From the NCBI GenBank assembly GCA_001275005.1, contig JWZX01003037.1:1-28402 (forward strand): DNA of 28,402 bases, written 5' to 3'. Source of the DNA: Chrysochromulina tobinii. Lineage: Eukaryota > Haptophyta > Prymnesiales > Chrysochromulinaceae. Of this stretch, positions 18,354-24,861 are shown piece after piece. Numbering within the stretch: the first letter of the stretch is position 1; every line of letters starts with the position of its first letter. Made by a program: the position numbers and the translations under genes. Below the pieces are notes generated by a model, which had not been told where the DNA came from, did not search any database, and saw only the letters and a list, made by a program, of their open reading frames with translations.

Positions 18354-19136
18354 TTACACTGGAACCTGCGGCTCATCCTGCGTGTCCTCGACGAGCCGCG
18401 GCGCGAGGTCGGCGAGCATAGCCCCGCCACTCTGCTCACCCCGCTTTCTAAGCTCTTTTCGGCGCTTGGCCTTGGGCACCGCCACAGTCGTCGGAGTCCC
18501 AAAGCACTGCCATATCCAGTGCGGTGGCTTCTCGCCGTGGATGGGCTCGGGCCAACCTCGGCGCAATGAGATTTCGACGGTCTCTCCGGCGGCCGTCGCC
18601 TGCCGCAGCGCCGCCGCGGCCTCTTCCGAAGTCCCCACGGGCGTCGCGCCGATGCGCAAGACAAGGTCTCCTGCCTCAAGAAAAGCCGGCTGCTGTAGCT
18701 TGCGAAGGAGCTCCTCGGTGCCTCTTGTCGAGGCGACGAGCGGGCTGGGCGACGTCGCTCGATCCATCCACGTGATTTCAATCTGCCGCAGGGCGGCCGG
18801 ACCCACAAGCAGCCGATGCGTCTCCTGCCGCAGTACGTCAAAGGAGAGGCGGCCGGGCGGCGCTCTGTCCCAGTGGAAGACGAGGTCCTTCGTGGTCGCA
18901 ATGGGCTCGCCACCGACGGCACGGATCTCGTCGCCGCCGAAGAGACGCCCGCAGCTCGGAAAATCGTAAAACGTGCAGCTAATCGGCACTCCGATGGCAT
19001 CGCTCGGCCAAAACTCAGGCTGTGGGAAGGCGACGCCGAGGAACGTGCGCCCTGACCTGCGCCAAGTGCCCTCGGACGGCTTTTCAAGGACCACACGGAT
19101 GAGATGCTGCGTCGTTATCTGACTGCTGATGGGCAT
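18354..19136 (-). CDS. Protein with two PDZ-like domains
   Basis: 260 residues from ATG 19136. The first PDZ-like domain spans ~10-105: strand HLIRVVLEKP, a TFLGVAF carboxylate-loop-like turn, then GGDEIRAVGGEPIATTKDLV. The second is at ~116-193: AALRQIEITW, then the very typical AGDLVLRIGATPVGTSEEAA and ETVEISLRRG. The C-terminal ~65 residues are basic then acidic (KAKRRKELRKRGEQ; LVEDTQDEPQVPV). PDZ domains bind C-terminal peptides and build scaffolds. No protease or kinase domain is present. The end PQVPV is not a strong PDZ ligand. It carries the AACTG element about 80 bp upstream of its start. Confidence 0.78.
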   Translation of the reverse strand: MPISSQITTQHLIRVVLEKPSEGTWRRSGRTFLGVAFPQPEFWPSDAIGVPISCTFYDFPSCGRLFGGDEIRAVGGEPIATTKDLVFHWDRAPPGRLSFDVLRQETHRLLVGPAALRQIEITWMDRATSPSPLVASTRGTEELLRKLQQPAFLEAGDLVLRIGATPVGTSEEAAAALRQATAAGETVEISLRRGWPEPIHGEKPPHWIWQCFGTPTTVAVPKAKRRKELRKRGEQSGGAMLADLAPRLVEDTQDEPQVPV

Positions 19137-19556
19137 CCGAAGTGGGCGTGTCTGTCGCCGCCATTATTGTATTGTTGGCGGCGAATTTTCGCGCCGCCGT
19201 GGTCTAGTTCATTCAGTTCAGTTCAGTTCTGAACTGAACTGGTCTACCCATAACTTCACTTCACACCCACACCTAATCGAATCACAGCACACAAGAAGAG
19301 AACCCTGAACCTCTGTGCTGAGCCTTGCCCGCCCACATCGAGGGCCAAAGTAGGTCTCGACGGTCCCCCGTACCATCCCTCATGCAAGGTCTTTTTCCGC
19401 ACCAAACCAGCGCTCTGCGGCTCCTGCGCCGCTGGGCCCATGGCTGGGCCGGCTGGCCATCTCATGCGGTCCGCCGCGCCTGCTCGTATCTCGGGAAGAT
19501 CTTGTGAGATCCGCCGCGCCTGCTCGCATCTCCTCGGGCAGATACCAGATCGTGAG
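19137..19556. other. Promoter region of the PDZ gene and 3' side of the large ankyrin/FG gene
   Basis: Both neighbours are on the minus strand. Apart from the AACTG palindrome at 19214-19240 I see an imperfect direct repeat of gatccgccgcgcctgctcg type (about 19468-19530: ggtccgccgcgcctgctcgtatctc and gatccgccgcgcctgctcgcatctc). No coding frame is convincing. Confidence 0.45.
19214..19240 (-). promoter_or_regulatory. AACTG element, here extended to an inverted repeat
   Basis: Read on the minus strand, 19214-19228 is AACTGAACTGAACTG, identical to the element at 10394. Here it also forms an 11-bp perfect inverted repeat (CAGTTCAGTTC, one T, GAACTGAACTG) at 19218-19240, which the GCL copy lacks. 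Confidence 0.4.
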
Positions 19557-22500
19557 CTAGAGCTCATCGGCGAGGGACGAGACGAGCGCAAATTCGCCTA
19601 CCGAGGGCGGGGAGGCACTCGGCGCGATGGCACCGAAGGAGGATGCGGTCGCCGCTTCTGGCGAGCCGATGAGGGCGGGCGGTGGCGGGGCTGGGGCAGG
19701 GCCAAACACCGACGATGTTGCCGGGGCGGGCGCAAAGGGCGATGCAGTGGCCGATGCTGGGGAGTCAAAGAGGCCCCCACCAGCACGCGGGGCGCCAAAG
19801 GGTGAGGTGGTGGGCGCCGGCGCCAGCGCCGGCGCCGGATTCGCGCCTCCAAAGCTGAACCCGGACGACGCTGCCGCTGCAGGCGCTGGCGGGGCGGGCG
19901 CAAAGGGCGATGACGGCGGGTAGTCCCAGCCGCGCGGCGCGCCACCGCCACCCGACATGCTCGATGGGACATTGCGACGCGCGCAATCGGGCTCTACGCC
20001 CATCTTTCGTAGCTCCTCGCGGAGGCGGTCGGCGGTGGCAAAGTCCTTGGCGCGCTTGGCCGCCACCCACTTGTCCAATTGCGACTCGATCTGCGAATCG
20101 CGCGCGTGAGCGGCGCCATACGCGCCGCCGCCGTATGGAGCGCCGTATGGAGCGGCGCCTGGCGTTCCCGCGGCGCCGAAGGCGGGCTTAGGGGCGAAGA
20201 GGGAAGGCGCTCCTCCAAGTGGAGAGGAGGCGGCAGCGCCGCCTCCAAAGGGGGAAGCGGCGGGCGGCGCCACTCCCCCAAACGGTGCGCCTCCAAAGAG
20301 GGAAGCGGCGGGCGGCGCCACTCCCCCAAACGGTGCGGGCGAGGAAGCCACACCCCCAATCGGCGCTGGCGCGCTGCCCAACAGGCCGCAGGAGGGTGCG
20401 GAAGCACCGCCGCCAGACAGGCCGCTGGGCGCGGGAGCGCCACCGAAAAAATGGCATGCTCTCAAACTCCCAACTGCGCGGGCTGCGGCCTCCTTGCCTT
20501 TAGCGTCGCCGTCACGCATGAGCGCCTTGAGCGATTCGACGGCGCCCGCCGCAACCATCGCAGCCTCATTGGCAGCGTTGCCGTTGGACAGATTCCCCAA
20601 GGCGAGGGCTGCGTACCTCTTGCCTTCAGCGTCGCCGTCGCGCACGAGCGCCGCGAGCGGCACGATGGCGCCCGCCGCTGCGATCGCCGCTTGAGCGTCG
20701 CCGTCGCGCACGAGCGCCGCGAGCGGCACGATGGCGCCCGCCGCTGCGATCGCCGCCGTATTGGCAGCGTTGCCGTTCGACAGATTCCCCAAGGCGTGGG
20801 CTGCGTACGCCTTGCCTTGAGCGTCGCCATCGCGCACGAGCGCCGCGAGGGGCACGATGGCACCCGCCGCTGCGATCGCCGCCGTAGTGGCAGCGTTGCC
20901 GATCGACAGATTCCCCAAGGCGTGGGCTGCGTACGCCTTGCCTTGAGCGTCGCCGTCGCGCACGAGCGCCGCGAGGGGCACGATGGCGCCCGCCGCTGCG
21001 ATTGCCGCCTTATTGGCAGCGTTGCCGATCGACAGATACCCCAAGACGGCGGCTGCGTTCGCCTTGCCTTTAGCGTCGCCGTCGCGCACGAGCGCCGCGA
21101 GCGGCACGATGGCGCCCGCCGCCGCGATCGCCGCCTTATTGGCATCGTTGCGCGATAGCTTCCACAAGGCCTCCGCGGCTGCCGCACGCTCTTCGGCGGT
21201 GCCGTCCCCGAGCATCGCCACGAGTGGCGGGAAGACGCCGGCCGCGGCGAGTGCTTCACGCATCGGATCCATACATTGGTCTGCTGGCGCGTCGGCGAGA
21301 ATCGCGATGCCACTCGCTACAGACTGCCGAGAGCCGCTAGGGCTCGCTTGGAGCAGCGCCACGAGCGCCCTTGCATCTCTGTCGGCTACTGCGCGCTGTG
21401 CCTCGGGCGACGCCGTCCGTGCCCAAGCTGCCCGTGTGTCGACTGGAGTTACGGCGGGGGGCGGCGCGCCGAAGAGGGAGGCGCTCATCGCCGGAGCCGC
21501 CGTTGCAAACGGGTTGGCGGCGAAGATCGACGTCCCAGCCGCTGGCGGGGCGCCAAAGGGCGAGGAAGCGATGAAGGGGGCGGGCGCAAAGGGCGATGCG
21601 GTCGCCGATGCCGGGGAGCCAAAGATGCCCCCACCAGCACGCGGGGCGCCAAAGGGTGAGGTGGTGGGCGCCGGCGCCGGCGCCGGATTCGCGCCTCCAA
21701 AGCTGAACCCGGACGACGCGGCCGCTGCAGGCGCTGGCGGGGCGGGTGCAAAGGGGGATGCGGTCGCCGATGCCGGGGAGCCAAAGATGCCCCCACCAGC
21801 ACGCGGGGCGCCAAAGGGTGAGGTGGAGGCACCGCCGCCTCCAAACATCCCGCCGCCGCCGCCGAGTGCTGCGCCGAATGGAGCAGCCGCCGGAGCGGCG
21901 CCGCCAAAGGACAACGGCACGCATCCAAACGGCAAGGGGCCGCCCGTGGCTATTGGCGCACTGACCACCGCTCCGGCTACCGGTACAAGTGGCACGATCG
22001 AGGGCATCAGCGCCATCTTGTCCGCGCTCGGCGCGAAGAAGCCGGTGGGGAGGGGCACGCAGCCGTCCCTGCCCCAGCCCGTCGGAGGCGGCTTGTCGTC
22101 GGCCGACGCGACCGAATACACCATGCTTGGTGGCTGGTTCGAGACGCTCGAGGCCATCCACCACTTGCCTTCGCGCCGTATGATCGAACTCGTAACTTGT
22201 ACATTGCCAGAGGCCACACTCGGGTCGCCGACCTTGACGTAGCAGGGCACCCCATCCTTGAGCCCCGCGGCAACGTCCACCCTGTACTCGCCATTGACAT
22301 GGTCGTAAGCACCCGCGCCCACCACCCGAAGGACTGCGGTGGCGGAGCTCGCTGGGGAAGGAGAGCCAAACACTGACGAAGCTGCCGGGGCGGGTGCAAA
22401 GGGGGATGCGGTCGCCGATGCTGGGGAGCCAAAGAGGGCCCCACATGCACGCGGGGCGCCAAAGGGTGAGCCGGAGGCAGCGCCACCGCCAAAGGGCGAG

Positions 22501-24653
22501 GCGGCGGGCGGCGGCACAACCCCAAACGGCAAGGGGCCGCCCGAGGCGAATGGCACGCTCGCCATCGCTCCGGCTGCCATGGGCACGATCGAGGGCATCT
22601 CCGCGCTAGGCGGGAATGGCACGCAGCCGTCCCTGCCCCAGCCTGTTGGAGGCGGCTTGTCGTCGGTCGACGCGACTGAATACAGCATCGTCGGTGGCTG
22701 GTTCGAGAGGCTCGAGGCCATCCACCACTTGCCTTCGCGCCGCATGATCGTACGTGATTGAGAGCCAAAGGGCCCTTCCCATGGGTCGCCGACCTTGATG
22801 TAGCTGGGCACCCCATTCTTGAGCCCCGCGGCAACGTCCACCCTATACTCGCCATTGACGAAGCCATGGGCACCCGCACCCTCCACCCGAAGTACGGCTG
22901 CCATGGGCACGATCGAGGGCATCTCCGCGCTAGGCGGGAATGGCACGCAGCCGTCCCTGCCCCAGCCTGTTGGAGGCGGCTTGTCGTCGGTCGACGCGAC
23001 TGAATACAGCATCGTCGGTGGCTGGTTCGAGAGGCTCGAGGCCATCCACCACTTGCCATCGCGCCGCATGATCGTGCGTGATTGAGAGCCAAAGGGCCCT
23101 TCCCACGGGTCGCCGACCTTGATGTAGCTGGGCACCCCATCCTTGAGCCCCGCGGCAACGTCCACCCTATACTCGCCATTGACGAAGCCATGGGCACCCG
23201 CGCCTACCACATTAAGGACTGCGGTGGCGGAGCTTGCTGGGGCAGGAGGGCCAAATGGCGACGACGCTGCCGGGGCGGGCGCAAAGGGCGATGTAGTCGC
23301 CGATGCTGGGGAGCCAAAGAGGACCCCACCAGCACGCGGGGCGCCAAAGGGTGAGGGGGGCGCCGGCGCGGCTGCAACAGAGCCATCGTTGCCCTCACCT
23401 TCCTTGGGCTCGAACCGCAACGACTTGCACGAGCTCCACTCGAAGCCATCGAATGCGATCCATGTCCCAAGGATCTCGTGCGGCGTCGACGCATCTGACT
23501 CGCAGTACGCCCACCCATCATTGCCGCCTGCCGTAGGCCCGATTACCCAGCGCGGCACGTGATAGGTCGGGTCGATGACATGGAACAGGTGCGCCTGCCC
23601 GGCCGACTTGGTCTTGTGCACATAGTGAGGCCGGCCGTTGAGGAGCGTCCGTTGAGTAGCGGCCATCGAGAGCTGCCAGTCGCCGGAAAAGTTGTCGTGA
23701 TGAAAGCCCCACTCGGCACCCCTGCACATAAGAGAGCGAGGCAATACCTTGTTCGAAGGCCCACTCGCGCCGAATGGAGGTGCAACCGGGAAGGCAGCGG
23801 AGGGCGGCGCCCCCACGCCAAATGGCGAGCGCCCGGCAACAAAAGGCGTCGCTGCCGGCGCAGGAGCAGCGCTAAACGGGGAGGCGGCAGCGCTACCAAA
23901 CGGTGAGGGCGTCGCGGCCGCGCCGACGCCGCCCAGCGCGGCGGCGCCTGGCGTGGCGCCCGTGTTACCCTTGGCGTAATCCTCGTACCGGAGCTCCTCA
24001 AAGGACTTGCTTTGGTACTGGTCCATCTTGCTGATCGAGCAGTACTGGTATACCTGCACTTGGCCGGGCGCGCCCGCGACCTGCTCCCTCTCCTGCACCG
24101 GCTTATACGGCGGGTTGCCCGAGCCAGCGCCGCCCGAAAAGGCGGCGATGGGCGGAAAGATGGGCGCCATCAGCTGGGGCGGCGGCGGAAGTCTACCTCC
24201 CCTCAGCTGGGCAGCGGCACATTCGGCAACCGCCTTGTCGATCGCATGGGACTCGAGAAGATCGATGACCTCATCAAACTGCGCGATGATGCGAGCGATC
24301 GCCGCGTCGTCCGCGGGCGGGGGCTTTGCGATGAACGATCCATGACCCTTCACCCAGAGGGCACGCCGCGTCGTGGCTACGTGCAGCGCGGTGCGCCCTT
24401 TCCGAGTAGCGCGGTGCGCATCTGCGCCCGACTGCAGTAGCAGCGAGACGCACTCGACGTTTGCATCGTGGGCGGCAAGCATAAGTGGGTGTGCCCCTCT
24501 GTCGTTGGCACTGTTGACGTCGGCGCCCGCCTCAATGGCCGACTGAAGCGCCGCCACGTCCCCAGCTAGAGCAGCATCGCCGATGTCCCAAGCCCGCGTT
24601 GCGTCGGCGCCGTTCCCAGCGAGTGCAGCGAGGTCGGCGCCGAACTGCGACAT
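19557..24653 (-). CDS. Giant multidomain protein: ankyrin, FG repeats, VNGxY modules, ARM repeats
   Basis: 1698 residues from ATG 24653 (the TTG seven codons earlier is not a likely start). Ankyrin repeats lie at ~20-110 (GADVNSANDRGAHPLMLAAH). FG-rich low complexity (SPFG, FGAP, FGSP, many copies) then fills most linkers, as in FG nucleoporins. One divergent domain at ~308-418 (EWGFHHDNFSGDWQLS...) precedes three VNGxY modules at ~477-585, ~585-697 and ~773-888 (GAGAHGFVNGEYRVD...GKWWMASS...PPPTGWGRDGCVP), a type common in protist proteins. ARM repeats at ~1115-1400 have the core AIAAAGAIVPLAALVRDGDA. At ~1525-1555 lies a helical CysRS-tail-like motif, AKRAKDFATADRLREELRKM. One intron-free frame. 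A nuclear-pore or transport role is suggested by FG plus ARM but is inference; other FG-rich scaffolds are possible. Confidence 0.88.
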   Translation of the reverse strand: MSQFGADLAALAGNGADATRAWDIGDAALAGDVAALQSAIEAGADVNSANDRGAHPLMLAAHDANVECVSLLLQSGADAHRATRKGRTALHVATTRRALWVKGHGSFIAKPPPADDAAIARIIAQFDEVIDLLESHAIDKAVAECAAAQLRGGRLPPPPQLMAPIFPPIAAFSGGAGSGNPPYKPVQEREQVAGAPGQVQVYQYCSISKMDQYQSKSFEELRYEDYAKGNTGATPGAAALGGVGAAATPSPFGSAAASPFSAAPAPAATPFVAGRSPFGVGAPPSAAFPVAPPFGASGPSNKVLPRSLMCRGAEWGFHHDNFSGDWQLSMAATQRTLLNGRPHYVHKTKSAGQAHLFHVIDPTYHVPRWVIGPTAGGNDGWAYCESDASTPHEILGTWIAFDGFEWSSCKSLRFEPKEGEGNDGSVAAAPAPPSPFGAPRAGGVLFGSPASATTSPFAPAPAASSPFGPPAPASSATAVLNVVGAGAHGFVNGEYRVDVAAGLKDGVPSYIKVGDPWEGPFGSQSRTIMRRDGKWWMASSLSNQPPTMLYSVASTDDKPPPTGWGRDGCVPFPPSAEMPSIVPMAAVLRVEGAGAHGFVNGEYRVDVAAGLKNGVPSYIKVGDPWEGPFGSQSRTIMRREGKWWMASSLSNQPPTMLYSVASTDDKPPPTGWGRDGCVPFPPSAEMPSIVPMAAGAMASVPFASGGPLPFGVVPPPAASPFGGGAASGSPFGAPRACGALFGSPASATASPFAPAPAASSVFGSPSPASSATAVLRVVGAGAYDHVNGEYRVDVAAGLKDGVPCYVKVGDPSVASGNVQVTSSIIRREGKWWMASSVSNQPPSMVYSVASADDKPPPTGWGRDGCVPLPTGFFAPSADKMALMPSIVPLVPVAGAVVSAPIATGGPLPFGCVPLSFGGAAPAAAPFGAALGGGGGMFGGGGASTSPFGAPRAGGGIFGSPASATASPFAPAPPAPAAAASSGFSFGGANPAPAPAPTTSPFGAPRAGGGIFGSPASATASPFAPAPFIASSPFGAPPAAGTSIFAANPFATAAPAMSASLFGAPPPAVTPVDTRAAWARTASPEAQRAVADRDARALVALLQASPSGSRQSVASGIAILADAPADQCMDPMREALAAAGVFPPLVAMLGDGTAEERAAAAEALWKLSRNDANKAAIAAAGAIVPLAALVRDGDAKGKANAAAVLGYLSIGNAANKAAIAAAGAIVPLAALVRDGDAQGKAYAAHALGNLSIGNAATTAAIAAAGAIVPLAALVRDGDAQGKAYAAHALGNLSNGNAANTAAIAAAGAIVPLAALVRDGDAQAAIAAAGAIVPLAALVRDGDAEGKRYAALALGNLSNGNAANEAAMVAAGAVESLKALMRDGDAKGKEAAARAVGSLRACHFFGGAPAPSGLSGGGASAPSCGLLGSAPAPIGGVASSPAPFGGVAPPAASLFGGAPFGGVAPPAASPFGGGAAASSPLGGAPSLFAPKPAFGAAGTPGAAPYGAPYGGGAYGAAHARDSQIESQLDKWVAAKRAKDFATADRLREELRKMGVEPDCARRNVPSSMSGGGGAPRGWDYPPSSPFAPAPPAPAAAASSGFSFGGANPAPALAPAPTTSPFGAPRAGGGLFDSPASATASPFAPAPATSSVFGPAPAPPPPALIGSPEAATASSFGAIAPSASPPSVGEFALVSSLADEL
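20629..21198 (-). repeat. 126-bp ARM-coding tandem repeat, one unit lacking 60 bp
   Basis: The landmark gcgtcgcc(g/a)tcg occurs at 20629, 20695, 20821, 20947 and 21073. Spacing is 126 bp except 66 bp for the first interval, so that unit lacks exactly 20 codons. The units are nearly identical in DNA, including third positions, which points to recent duplication or conversion. Confidence 0.92.
22573..23220 (-). repeat. Tandem duplication of a 324-bp VNGxY-coding module
   Basis: gctgccatgggcacgatcgag occurs at 22573 and 22897, 324 bp apart (108 codons). The copies differ at only a few bases where I compared them (for example ccttcgcg/ccatcgcg, cccatggg/cccacggg, ccattctt/ccatcctt). The third module (about 21990-22335) is clearly more diverged. 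Confidence 0.9.
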
Positions 24654-24861
24654 TGGAGGATCTCCACCTGGCAAAAAAGCGAATGATATTCTTCATCTCG
24701 GGTCGCCTCGCCTCGCATGCCGCCGCCCAGCCGCGAGCACGCGGCTCGTGACTGTTGATGTGAGAAAATTCGACTTCAAACTTCGTCACTGCATCGCTCG
24801 GAGCATCCGCGTGCCCGGAGTCCGAGGTGGTGTTGCTCAATAGGGCGGCGCGCGCTACAAA
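24654..24861. promoter_or_regulatory. Bidirectional promoter of the two FG-rich genes
   Basis: 208 bp between divergent ATGs. It contains a short AT-richer segment (about 24675-24695 and 24760-24785) and no TATA box that I can identify. Expression of both large repetitive proteins from one region is implied by the arrangement. Confidence 0.4.

Noticed and set aside
20079-22242. Long plus-strand frames (up to about 419 codons) opposite the FG/ARM gene
   Set aside because: They mirror the minus-strand repeats: high GC and repeat units divisible by three keep several frames open at once. The minus frame has real domains (ARM, VNGxY, ankyrin); the plus frames show only Arg/Ala/Pro mixtures.
22007-23197. 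A second minus-strand frame of about 396 codons in the VNGxY region
   Set aside because: It is a shadow of the same duplicated 324-bp module in another frame, with Arg/Ser-rich content and no domain.
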